Below are positions 36,504 through 46,650 of a stretch of DNA of 64,000 bases, one piece after another. Location: contig OY288243.1 in assembly GCA_958450325.1 (NCBI GenBank), positions 25,574,844 through 25,638,843 on the forward strand, given 5' to 3'. A program made the translations under genes and the position numbers. The notes under the pieces were generated by a model. It made no database searches. It saw only the letters and a list, made by a program, of their open reading frames with translations, and had not been told where the DNA came from. The first letter of the stretch is position 1. Every line of letters begins with the position of its first letter. The stretch comes from Agrostemma githago (taxonomy: Eukaryota; Streptophyta; Magnoliopsida; Caryophyllales; Caryophyllaceae).

Positions 36504-39500
36504 TGTAACACCCACTATTTTCCTAGTGCCGTTAATTATTCTGTTGTGACTCTGTCATGACTCTATGTCAATTTCGTCTTCTATTTCCTTCATCTTTCCG
36601 AATTCATATTATTTTTTTTGAGTCAAATAATATTTATTTTTATTTTAAAAGATTTTAATTCTTGTAAACCTATTTATTTGATTTTCATTGTAAACTATTT
36701 ATTTTTGCGCGTGAAGTTCTATTTTTCTACGAACTAACGTTTTAAGCTTGTAATTCAGTTATTTATTTTTCCTAAATATGAAAACACGTTTATATGATAT
36801 TTCCAACTAAGAAATATTTTTATTTAAGAATATTTGACCTTTAATGATTTTATTACGAAATTTTGTAAATAATTATTTTCCAACGCGCGGTTTACTCGAA
36901 CTGATTTGAAATACCTTTAACAATTTTACGATTCATCTTTTTATCAACTTAGAATTTATTTGGGATATTTTCCCCATGTTTTGGACTGTGACACACCCAT
37001 GTCACATTTTTACACTACAACTTTGTATACATTTCATTTTATGATGTTTAAGCCTTAGATATTTTCTTTTTCTCACCCATTTATTTTTGGCCTTAAACAC
37101 AAACTCTTCACACTCCCTTCCTCTCTCATTTTGGCTGATTTGTGCATGTATTATGACATAGTTTTCATCAAAATTTACTTATCATTTATGCTTTAGAAAT
37201 AAATCCACTTTCTTATCATTCATTTTACAAAAAATTAAACAACATTTCCTCCCTTTTTCTCTCTTGGCTGAGATTTTCCAGCAGCTTTTCTACCCAAATT
37301 TTGTCTCAAATCGAGTCTCGATCGTCTCGTTTTCATCTCCTAAATAATCGTCATTCTGATCCCTTCGTTAAGGTAATAATCGATGTTGTTTTCGATCGTT
37401 ATTTTCCTTGATTTTCTTAGTTTTCTCATGGTATTTTTCCACCATGCTTTTCTTGTGTTGAAGGATTTTTGAATGATTCCGAAGCCGACGAATTTATAAC
37501 CGACTCGAATTTGGGTTAGAGGTAATGTCGATGTTACTCGGTATTTCATGATTTTAATTGTGTATTTGCATGTATAATTTTTATATTTCATTTTTGACAA
37601 TATATGTATGTCATATAATCTGGAAAATTTTTAAAAGTTGAAAATTTGCATGTTTCGATATTTTTATCGCTTTTACGAGATTAACGATTAAAACGTCATA
37701 TTAATTTGTAAAATCGTAATATTCGGCCTAAACATGTAATATATATTTATATTCTGTAAAAACGATTTTTTTTTGATGATTTTTAATAATTTAGTATTTG
37801 TCTGATATTTTAGTTATCGATTATTGAATTATTTCCGTTTACGGACAAAAACGATAAAAAGCCGATTTTTAGTTCTAGTACTTAAACATTTTATTTTAAT
37901 CTGATTTTTGACGTGGTGAAACTTTCCGATGAAATAGAATTTTCTGAATTATTTCATAATTTTTCGGAATTGTTAAGTGGATGAATTAATTAATCACTTT
38001 AAATGATCGTTTATCGTTAAAACCGCGTTTGTCGTTTAAATTCTCGATTTTTGGTCCTATGATTAAATCTGAAAAAAAAATATGATTCTGATTATTTCAT
38101 AATAAAATGTAGTTTTATAATTTTTAGTTTTTTAATAAAATGTTTGGGACGATATGTTTTATTAATGGAATCGTTAATTGTGAAAACGGGTTTTAAAGAC
38201 GGTTTTGACGGAATTTATTAAATCGGGAATTTTTGGAAACCTGAAAAAATATTAGATTCTGGAAAATCATGATTTTTAGATTTAATAATAATTTTTGGAT
38301 ATTAATACTTAAATCGTTTTGTAATTACTATTTTTATTAATCGTTGTTGTCGAGATTAGACGATTAACGAGAAAACGCTTTAAAAACCGAGTTTTAGGAT
38401 TCTGAAAAAATTTCTTTTCTGGACAGAATGTCCATAAATATATTTTAACTATTTTACGTAATTTTTGTACTATTTATTAAAGTCTTTAATTAATAAGTAT
38501 TGATTTTTGGACAAATTACGATTTATCGTTAAAATGCTTCGTCTTACCAAAAAGATTTATTTTTCCAGCTATTTTGAAAATACTTAAATCTGAAACATTA
38601 AGATTTAAATCATCCCTTAACATATTCTAAATATATTCAATGGTTTAATTAAATAAAAGACGTTAAAAGATTTAATTTGACATTTGCCGTAAAATCCTAT
38701 TTGTAATTGTATTGTCGTAACTAATAATAATTAGGGAATTTTAGCTTTGTAAATTTTGAAAGCACCCTGATTAGTATTATTAAAAATTTTAAGACATTTT
38801 TAATCATTTTATACACTTGTACGATATTTCAATAACTTCATAAACTCAAATGTTCTTACTTTAATAATTAATATCGTTAAGGCCGAAAGTATTATTTTTA
38901 TAAATCTATACGTTTACTAAAAATGTGGTATTAGTAACTAATATTTTCACTATTTTGATATAATGCTATTTTTAGTAAAGTTTCTAAAAATAGAAGTTTC
39001 CTAAAATAGAAAGTTTCCTCTTTTAGAATATAAATGTTTACTTCTTTTATCCTCATATTATTTATATTGATTATATCTTTTGAATATCGATAATGACTTT
39101 GTTTTGGAGTTATGGAATAAGGACAAGTGTGAGGTTAGAGTAATATATTCTAGGGTTTACGGTTTTGCCATCAACTATAAGGCTAGTGTATCAGGAATCG
39201 GTACATTGGTTGTTGAACCGGGTGACAGGTATCCCGGAAGTTTTGTACATTTTGACCTTAAGCTTAGGCCTCGCAGTAAGTCGCCGTCATAAGTTGAACT
39301 GGGTGACAGGTAATCCCAGGAGGGGTGTGCATTATCTTAAACTAGGGCCACACATTTATAAGTCGCTGCTCTATTATGGTTGAGTAGCCTAGTTAGAGAC
39401 CGAAATTTGATTTGTTTGAACTAAGTTCTCGGAGCTAGTTTTTAGTACTCTCCTAGTGAAAGTCTAGCCGTCTACACTACTCCTATCCATAACGCCATTT

Positions 39501-40032
39501 TGAATATTTTTATTATTGTCGATATAATTTGGTTGCAGGTTGGCAAATGTTTTATGTTTTCTTCGGAAAACTCATTTTTATTAGATGTTTTGATACGTGA
39601 AGTTTTTCACTGAAAGTTTATTTTTATTATAATGTGTTTTACTGTTTTCCATTTTTACTATTTTTCTATAATAGTAATTACAGTTTTAAAATCCTGTTAT
39701 ACGACTGGGAGAACGTTGACGTTGCTCCCCACTGATTGTGGCTGTTATGTTTTAAACATGGCAGGTATATGTGTTTTCCTTCGGGTGGGCTAGCGAGCAG
39801 TTATGGATCCTGCTTGTTTTAATCAGATCACTGTATTATGGATTGTTAAAACCCCTTTTATGGGTTTTATTTATTTATTTATTTATTTATTTATTTTGTA
39901 GCCATTTTTATTTTATGGCTTATGTATTGACTTACCATTTTTATTTAATCAAGACATAGCTACAGTGTGTTATAATCCCACTTCTACAGTGTTTCCGCCA
40001 ATGTATTGCGTTGGAATTTCTAGGGGATTACA
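36504..40032 (+). mobile_element. Solo LTR of the LARD-like family in gene A
   Basis: 3529 bp from TGTAACACCC to GGGGATTACA, flanked by GAAAC (36499-36503 and 40033-40037). It is the reverse complement of the tandem LARD LTRs along its length, for example the TGTCATATAATCTGGAAAATTT region near 37609. It lies exactly at the acceptor of gene A exon 3, so the splice site TTTGCAG is now 3.5 kb from the exon. The frame at 39080-39292 is repeat sequence. Confidence 0.9.
37373..37378 (+). other. Conserved 5' splice-site-like motif in the LARD LTR
   Basis: CGTTAAG|GTAATAAT follows a C/T-rich stretch. The same motif is kept on the minus strand near 12509, 24741 and 31269. If used, LTR transcripts would have a spliced leader. 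Sequence match only. Confidence 0.35.
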
Positions 40033-41056
40033 GAAACTGCAAACCAAAACAACACAGGCATAAATAAAATAAACCTAACCTAACCCGAGTCAAAAACCTA
40101 AGACATAGCTATCAGTACAAATAGAGCAGTCACCAGACCCCGCACGACGCGGTGAGAAATGTGACGGTCAAGGTGAAATAGCAGCTGATGACCATCTCAG
40201 TCCCGAGCCCACTCGGGATCCTCGTAACTATTCTTCTCGTCCTCCGGTACAGGAACCGGAACATGAGCCCTCCTAGAAACCGTCTCCGGAAGCCTACGCT
40301 TCTTCACTCTATCAAAATCGGCCTCGTTAATGGCCTCGGGGTCACGACGCTGAGACGAGATACTCCGTCATCTCCTACGAATCCCTCGGGGAGTCTGTGA
40401 ACTCGTCCCGACAATCTCATCACTAAGAGCTCCCTCGGGACGCTCGGTGTTACCTTTAACTACAAAATCAAACAAAAAAAAAGAAAATTCGTGCCTCAGG
40501 TCAGGCTAAAGCAACTCAAACGGGTCAAAATAAGGTCAAAATTTCGTATAAGGATATCAAAAAACCGAGAAGGCCGTTAGCACCCATTTTCGATCCAAGT
40601 CACGATGGAAGTGGTTTCGAGAAAATCCGGCATCGTTACGACACCTTTTGGTCCGTCTTAAGACACACAAAACCTCACGGAGAGTCCTAAAAGTCATCCT
40701 AGCCCATAAAAACCGACAAGAGAGCTGCCCACATCCTCACAAACACTATGTGAATGAGATTACACAAAATAAACACGGGAATAATCGAAAAATGGTCCTT
40801 AACCCTAGCATTCCAAGCACATTTCCATAGAGAGCCATTGTCACACCTCGAAAACCCCTATCGAACTTATAACTACCCTAACAAGCTCTAATCAACCCTA
40901 ATTTAACAATGGGACTAAGTACAAGCATCGAAACTTAACGAATCAAAAACCCCCAAATCAGTTTTCTAGGGTTTTTAACAAAACAAACTCATAATCAATC
41001 AAATCAAGCAAAAAACGATAATAAACAAGTAAGGAACGTTTACCCGGAGTCGACAT
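40033..41056 (-). pseudogene. Gene A, exons 1-2 (5' part of the PMD gene)
   Basis: The proposed start is the ATG at 41054-41056. Exon 1 is only 13 bases (41044-41056, ending G|GTAAAC). A roughly 580-bp intron leads to the acceptor TTTTGTAG at 40460. Exon 2 (from 40459) then continues in phase with a charged, basic and Ser/Thr-rich region (DFDRVKKRRLPETVSRR, PVPVPEDEKN). Two TGA stops interrupt exon 2, in RRR-stop-RSIS and WARD-stop-DGH, each one C-to-T step from CGA. The donor of exon 2 is uncertain (about 40090-40150). The acceptor of exon 3 is at the LTR insertion point. A tiny first exon is less certain than exons 3-8. Confidence 0.5.
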
Positions 41057-41613
41057 TGTCACGTACGACGGAAAATCGAGACGAATTTGGCAAGAAAAAT
41101 TGAGAAATCGGCTTTGGGGCGAAAGGGACAACGCGTTCGAGTTTTGTGTGGAATGAAACGATCGCCCCAATTCTTGTTTACTTAAACAGACCCGGTCCAC
41201 GGAACCCCGACCGCCCCATGTGACGCGTTTGAGTCCTAGCGCGCTAGGGGCTAGGCGCCTGAACATTAGGGCGCAGATGATGCGCGTCCGAACAGCCCAA
41301 TACAAACTAAAATAAAACAAACGAAACTCAAAATTCGATACACATGAAACACACACCTTTTAAGACAAGCAAAGTAACAATAATAAAATGACTGCTAAAA
41401 GCGATATTGACAAAACACGCTCGATAATAAGACAAACATCAGAACCGCGCTTAACCTAAACGTTGCACCCGTACGCGTAACAAAGCAATCTAAACCAAAC
41501 TAATCTAAACAAATCTCAAATGCATAACAAACCGAAACAAAGCAAGAGCAAACCCAAACAAAATAAGACAAACTCACAAAACAAAAACTTTTTACAAAAA
41601 CGAATAAACAAAC
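41057..41613. other. Upstream region of gene A, no gene called
   Basis: It contains a GC-rich block at about 41195-41290 (CCGACCGCCCCA...ACGCGTTTGAGTCC) that resembles the block in the Tat LTR at about 43245-43290. It may be a shared promoter-proximal module. The minus open frame 40958-41356 crosses exon 1 and intron and is not convincing. Confidence 0.4.
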
Positions 41614-41812
41614 AGCAATTTCGCCCGAGGGACGTTAGTATCCCGGAAGCACAGCAACAACAATTTTTCCCGAGGGACGTTAGTATCCCGGAGGCACAGC
41701 AAAAGCAATTTTGCCCAAGGAACGTTAGTATCCCGGAGGCACATCAACAACAATTCTGCCCGAGGGACGTTAGTATCCCGGAGGCACAACAACAACAATT
41801 TTGTCCTAGGGG
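41614..41812 (+). repeat. Tandem repeat, about 45-bp unit, 4 copies (Tat 3' UTR)
   Basis: Units read TTTYGCCCGAGGGACGTTAG, then TATCCCGGAGGCACARCAAC. They start near 41622, 41667, 41712 and 41757, with a further isolated unit at about 41958. Frames across it (41520-41852 plus, 41592-41816 minus) are repeat artefacts. Confidence 0.85.
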
Positions 41813-42500
41813 TCAAAGCATCCCTGAAGACAGTTGTTCGACTGGAGACTGACGCCCTCGAGTAGTTTACAACAGCAATTTTGTCCTAGGGTTCAGAGCA
41901 TCCCCGAAGACAGCTGCTCGAGTGGAGACTGACGACCTCGAGTAGTTTACAACAGAAATTTTGCCCGAGGGACGTTAGTATCCCGGAGGCATAGCAACAA
42001 CAATTTTGTCCTAGGGTTAGAGCATCCCCGAAGACAGCTGCTCGAGTGGAGACTGACGCCCTCGAGTAGTTTACAACAGCAATTTTGTCCTAGGGGTGAG
42101 AGGCATCCCAAAAGACAGCTATTCGAGTGGAGACTGACGCCCTCGAATAATTTATATCATTTTATTTTGTCTTAGGGGTCAGAGGCATCCCGAAAGATAG
42201 ATGCTCGAGTGGAGACTGACGCCCTCGAGTAGTTTATATCATTTTATTTTGTCTTAGGGGTCAGAGGCATCCCGAAAGACAGCTGCTCGAGTGGAGACAG
42301 ACACCCTCGTGTAGTTTATCTCATTTTGTTTTGTCCTAGGGGTCAGAGGCATCCCAAAGACAGGTGTTGGAGTGGAGATTGACGCCCTCGAACATTTTTT
42401 TATGCTTTATTTCGCCCAAGGGGTAACAAGCATCCCGAAGACGACCGCTCGAGTGGAGACTAACGCCCTCGAACGTTTTATCAAGGGTTCACAAGCATCC
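41795..42500 (+). repeat. Tandem repeat, about 75-85-bp unit, about 9 copies (Tat 3' UTR)
   Basis: The core is TTTTGTCCTAGGGGTCAGAG, then CATCCCGAAGACAGCTGCTC, then GAGTGGAGACTGACGCCCTC. Copies differ by indels and degenerate to the right. It sits between the antisense genes and the polypurine tract, the place where Tat/Ogre elements are known to carry hypervariable repeats. Confidence 0.88.
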
Positions 42501-42829
42501 CAAAAAGTTTGTTCAAACATAAATATGAGCATTCTTTGCACTTGCGCTTAACGCAGCACTAACGTTTAAAACTAAACAACCGTTTAAACAAGCCAAAGAA
42601 GACAAAGCGCGCGCGCATAAAGAACCAAGACAAGATATCAAGCAACGGCCCGGGCCCAAGCAAGCAACCGCAAGCGAAGACATCAGGTATGATTTCTAAG
42701 CCTTGGCTGGCGAGCCTCAACACGTAGTCCAATGGACTTAAAATGACCCGACCGGACAGCCACCAGGTCGTAATCTTCGATTGACCTGGGCAGCTATACT
42801 TTGACTTTCGCCTTGTCCAAGCCTCAGTC

Positions 42830-42843
42830 AAAGTGGGGGCTTC
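42830..42843 (+). other. Polypurine tract of the Tat element
   Basis: AAAGTGGGGGCTTC directly precedes the LTR start. The same tract occurs inverted at 45382-45395. Confidence 0.75.
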
Positions 42844-43367
42844 TATAGACACTCACATTTGGACCTGATGGCTGCAGAAGTGCCCAACAAACACCCAATG
42901 ACGATAGGACAGCAATGCGACGCGGGTTCGCGATGTTTTAGGTAGTTTTTCTATAGAACGGATCAAATAATTACTCGGATAAATTAAAACTAACATGATG
43001 GCAGCCTTAGTCGTGTCTTTACGGTCATATAGACACTAATTAGAGTCAATTCCGACACCGAGACCCCAAGTCTGTCCCGAAACTCGAACCGAGTTAGCAC
43101 CGTGCCAAGCGAACCTTGCGACGCACACCCGAGGCCCACTAAACCCACGGCGCTAGGTCAAGCCGCGGGAAGCCTTAGGCTCCAAGCTAAGTATCACGCT
43201 CCTCCCTCTCGGTTTTGGAAAGTATCAAAATCGTATATTCAAAATCCCGACCGCCCCACCTCACGCGTCTTAGTCTCCCCGCGCCTTAGCCCAAGCGCCT
43301 AGGTCTTGGTGCGCCCCAGCTCAGGCGTCCATATGGGCGACGAGGGCCGAAAACACCTATAAATACC

Positions 43368-43375
43368 CTCCTTCG
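43368..43375 (+). promoter_or_regulatory. TATA box of the Tat LTR
   Basis: TATAAATA in CACCTATAAATACCC, preceded by a GC-rich block and followed by C/T-rich leader sequence, as expected for a plant LTR promoter. Confidence 0.65.
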
Positions 43376-43547
43376 CCTCATTCATTCGACACACAATTCT
43401 CATCTTCTCTTCTCCCTCTAACTCTCTCGCTAAGGGCTCGCACTCCGACACCCGAGGCAAACGATCCACTCGATCGTAGTTCCGTTAAAAGCAACATCGA
43501 CGCTACTCCTCACTTTCGAGCACCCCACTCGATAGCGAGGTGCCTGT

Positions 43548-43680
43548 GTTTAACTAGCTCAAGTCTAGTAGCTAAGCTCTGCCGGATTAGCCGCAGAACT
43601 AGTCCATAGTAACGAAGCTCTGCCGGAGTAGCCGCAGGAAGGGTAAATGGTAACGAAGCTCTGCCTGAGTCACTGGTCAA
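43548..43680 (+). repeat. Direct repeats in the Tat LTR (3 copies)
   Basis: AAGCTCTGCCGGATTAGCCG-type units start near 43573, 43615 and 43658, with a TAACGAAGCTCTGCC core. They lie in the transcribed part of the LTR. Confidence 0.7.
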
Positions 43681-44706
43681 GTAAGGAGGATCCGCCTGTT
43701 GAAACCGAGTCGTCACTAGGTTGTCATCTAAACAAAACTTTCCATATTTGCACTTTCTTTTATTATGAACTACGATAACACTAGATGTGGACACTATGTC
43801 CACAAACATCTACTAAAACACGTAACGTCCCAACTTCAATTACGAATACCAAAACACACTAAATAGACCCGAGTAATTCCGAGATCCGTTCTCAACTATC
43901 TATGCATCGAGTCCCGTTTAGTGTATACTCCGAGGGTGCAACTCCTCACAATGTGATTTACTTACATTCGCATTTACAATTTTTCGTATGATTTATTGCT
44001 TTTATGACCTTATAATCGCATGCTAAATCTCCTAACACGGAGTTCAAAACGTAAAACAACTGAAACTGAATAAAGTGATGGTCGGGTTCCGTATTAGTCC
44101 AAGTGCTCGCCTCATTAGGTTCGATCCATCTCTATTAATACCGAATCGACGCATCTTAAGCAGAATACCAGGTAAGGTATACCACGAGAATGACTAATAT
44201 CCGTATTATCACGTTAAAACTGATTTGCTAATACCTATAATATTAGTACTCTCTACTCTTCTACGTGCATCTTTTCATGGCCTGCTTGTCACATGAAATC
44301 GCATGCAAAGAATGTAAGTACAACTACTTTGACGACAATACTTACTTGTCTTTAATCAACCGACCTAGTAAAAGGCATAGGGTTAAAACAACGGATGTTA
44401 CAGTATTTCCACCACAACAAAAGAACTAGGTTATCAGCCCACCGATTGATTAGTAGAGGCCGCTATAGTGCGGGCGGGATTGAGTGTTGACATCTATCGC
44501 ATGTTGGCTTCCCAATACGTACCCTCACCCCTTACTCAGAATCGACGGTTTCTGGATGTCCGAAACCATTGACAACGAGAGTCATTCTGGGCATGGAGTA
44601 CTTAAGGGTACAAGTTTTTATCATTAGGTCCTGTGCCACTCAACTTTGAGCCGGCAAGGGATCAAAGTTGACTTGATCGGTTTCCGAGTCCCCATAATTG
44701 ACTCGG

Positions 44707-44718
44707 TGGCGACTCCAC
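44707..44718 (+). other. Primer binding site of Tat type (tRNA-Arg-like)
   Basis: TGGCGACTCCAC follows GACTCGG a few bases after the LTR end. Ogre/Tat elements are known to use a TGGCGACTCC primer site. The downstream bases diverge from the usual GGGGA. Confidence 0.6.
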
Positions 44719-45009
44719 AAATCGGCAACGAATTCAGTTCACTAAAAAGGTCGCCTTACCAAACAAATCGGCCTTTAAACATTTAAAACCACGACTCGAT
44801 CGATTCCAAACGGAAACACGGGTGCCCGCACCCGTCTAGTACAGGTCCGGATCGTCATCTGAATCGAGGTCCGACACTTCGCCCCGTACGCGAGATCGGA
44901 CCGGCCCCTGAGAGGGAGGGGGCCGCGTGGGTGGCCGCCGTCACAAGATGAAAAACGGGGTCGGTCCCACGCGGGCGCGTGCGGGGCGCTAGGTGCTGCG
45001 GACAAACGT
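44719..45009 (+). other. Tat 5' leader fragment
   Basis: GC-rich sequence between the primer site and the inverted U3. The open frames on the minus strand (44775-45251) follow base composition and are not called genes. Confidence 0.45.
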
Positions 45010-45381
45010 CCACAGCGTATATTTGATTAGCTTGGGGATTAAGACTTCCCGTTAACTCTAGCGCGTCGAGCATCGGGTGGGCCTCGGGCACGTGTCTCGA
45101 GGTTCGCTCGGCCCGACGCATTGACTCGAATTTGACTTTGCATATTTCGGGACCGATTCGGGGTCCCGATGTCGGAATTGTCTCTAATTAGTGTCAACGC
45201 GACCGTAATGACACGACTAAGACCGTTTTGATGTTGAATCAATTTTTCCAAGTAATTATTTGATCTGTTCTACATAAAAACTATCTAAAACATCGTAATT
45301 TCGCGTGGCGTTGCAGTCTGATCGTCATCGGGTGTTTGTCGGGCGCCCCTGCACCCACCAGGTCAAAATCTGGGTGTCTAC
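45010..45381 (-). repeat. Inverted Tat LTR U3 fragment
   Basis: On the minus strand it starts TGTAGACACCCAGATTTTGACC at 45381 and stays collinear with 42844-43195 (GACAAACACCC..., ACACTAATTAGAG..., CCGACATCGGGACCCC). Similarity stops near 45030, where a TAGCTTGGGGATTAAG block ends. The rest of the LTR is missing. Confidence 0.75.
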
Positions 45382-45700
45382 AGAAGCCCCCACTTTGACT
45401 AAGGGTTGGACAAGGCAAAAGTCAAAGTATAGCCGCCCAGGTCAATCGAGGATTACGACTTGGTGGCTGTCCGTTCGGGTCGTTTAAGTCCGTTAGACTA
45501 CGTATTTGAGGCTCGTCAGCCAAGGCTTAGAAATCATACTTGACATCCTCGTCTACAATTGCTAGTTGGAGCTCGGGTCCGGGCTTGCTATCTTGTTTTG
45601 GGTTTGTTGTTTTAGTAATTTTGGTCTTTGATATGGGTCATCTGCTTAGGTCGTTTATTGGTGTCTTAGTTCTAGTCTAATATCCCTGGCGGATGGTTAT
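45382..45700 (-). repeat. Inverted Tat polypurine tract and 3' UTR fragment
   Basis: GAAGCCCCCACTTTGACT is the reverse complement of the tract at 42830-42843. The following sequence mirrors 42840 leftwards to about 42640, and the translated shadows of the two arms share EAPTLT, WTR and KSKYS. With the U3 fragment it forms a second, oppositely oriented Tat remnant. Confidence 0.7.
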
Positions 45701-45816
45701 GCTGATTTCTGTTTTGCTTTTCGCTTTATGTATTCCTTTGGGGGCGTGAATTGAATGCTTAGGGACTCTTTTTGGGTTGATTTGATTGCTCTGAGTCCTT
45801 TGGGACTTATTTAAAA

Positions 45817-46386
45817 GGGTTTTTCTATGGAGTACCTCTCAACTATTGGCTTTTCCAAGTGGTACCACCGCCTTTTTCGAATTACAAGGTGTACCCATAA
45901 ACTTTACTTATCAGTCCATATCATGACCAAAGTGATAAGTATATTACAATTTTGTTTGTAAATGAATCATTAACATTTTAATCAATCCAATTTAATGCTT
46001 CAAACCACATCTCTTTCTTTACCATTCACCAAGCCACTAAATGCTCACCAGAACGCACCTCTGTTGTCGGTCGACGTCGACCTCTCTACCTCACTCTTTT
46101 AAATCCTTTAACCTCAATTCCTTCATCACCTCTATGTCGTAGTGTGGTGGAATGGAGTTTTTCAAGTAAAGGATGCAAATAGAAGAGATATATCATGGTT
46201 GATGAAAGTCAATTAGGGAATAATAACTATTTACATCATCAATTGAGAAATTTTTGTTGGAAAATCATAACTTTGGTTACTATATAGAGTAATTTACAGA
46301 GTTTAGGGGTACAACATGTAATTTGAAAAAGGCAGGGGTACCACTTGGAAAAGGCGATAGTTGAGGGGTACCCCATAGAAAAACCC
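45817..46386. mobile_element. Foldback / long-TIR MITE
   Basis: The left arm begins GGGTTTTTCTATGGAGTACC. The right arm read backwards begins GGGTTTTTCTATGGGGTACC, and both continue CTCAACTAT, CTTTTCCAAGTGGTACC and CCTTTTTC for about 80 bp. The centre is AT-rich. No clear target duplication is seen, as T- and A-runs flank both ends, so the superfamily is left open (Mutator-like is possible). Confidence 0.8.
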
Positions 46387-46539
46387 TTTTTTTTGTATTA
46401 TCCATATTTTCCTAAACTAAGTGGAAAGAATTGGCTTTGCCCTAGTACTACTTACTTTGCACGGTTTTTGAGGCTATACTAAGAGTTCATGTCTTTCGTT
46501 TGACACACATTTGCTATTTTTGAAAGGTTAGGATTTGTC

Positions 46540-46650
46540 ATGGAAAGGAGTGGTGGAGATTCGAACCCGCGATCTTTTGTCACGTTGACTCTGATACAAT
46601 GTTGTGGAATCAACTCAACCAAAACCTTAAGGCGATGATTGCAGGCTCAG
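46540..46650 (-). repeat. tRNA-related sequence (SINE head or retroelement leader)
   Basis: The minus strand reads ACATTGTATCAGAGTCAACG, then GATCGCGGGTTCGAATCTCC. The GGTTCGAATC matches a pol III box B, and the first block resembles the start of tRNA-derived plant SINEs of the Au type. It also resembles a copia-type LTR end plus iMet primer site. No tail or target duplication could be defined. Confidence 0.4.

Larger units (their letters stand above)
42844..44700 (+). repeat. Tat LTR
   Basis: It starts TATAGACACTCACATTTGGACC. The inverted copy at 45381 starts TGTAGACACCCAG, so the first bases are mutated (TG to TA). The U3 region holds a GC-rich block and a TATA box (43368-43375). U5 ends near CGAGTCCCCATA at about 44694, a few bases before a primer site. 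The exact end is uncertain. A polypurine tract on the left makes it a 3' LTR for the pol-bearing unit. A PBS on the right makes it also a 5' LTR, as in a tandem element. Confidence 0.65.

Noticed and set aside
41520..42500. Regular repeats considered as CRISPR-like
   Set aside because: Plant nuclear context, units are direct tandem repeats without unique spacers, and they sit in a Tat 3' UTR.
44775..45251. Overlapping Arg/Pro-rich minus frames
   Set aside because: GC-rich LTR leader sequence without domains.
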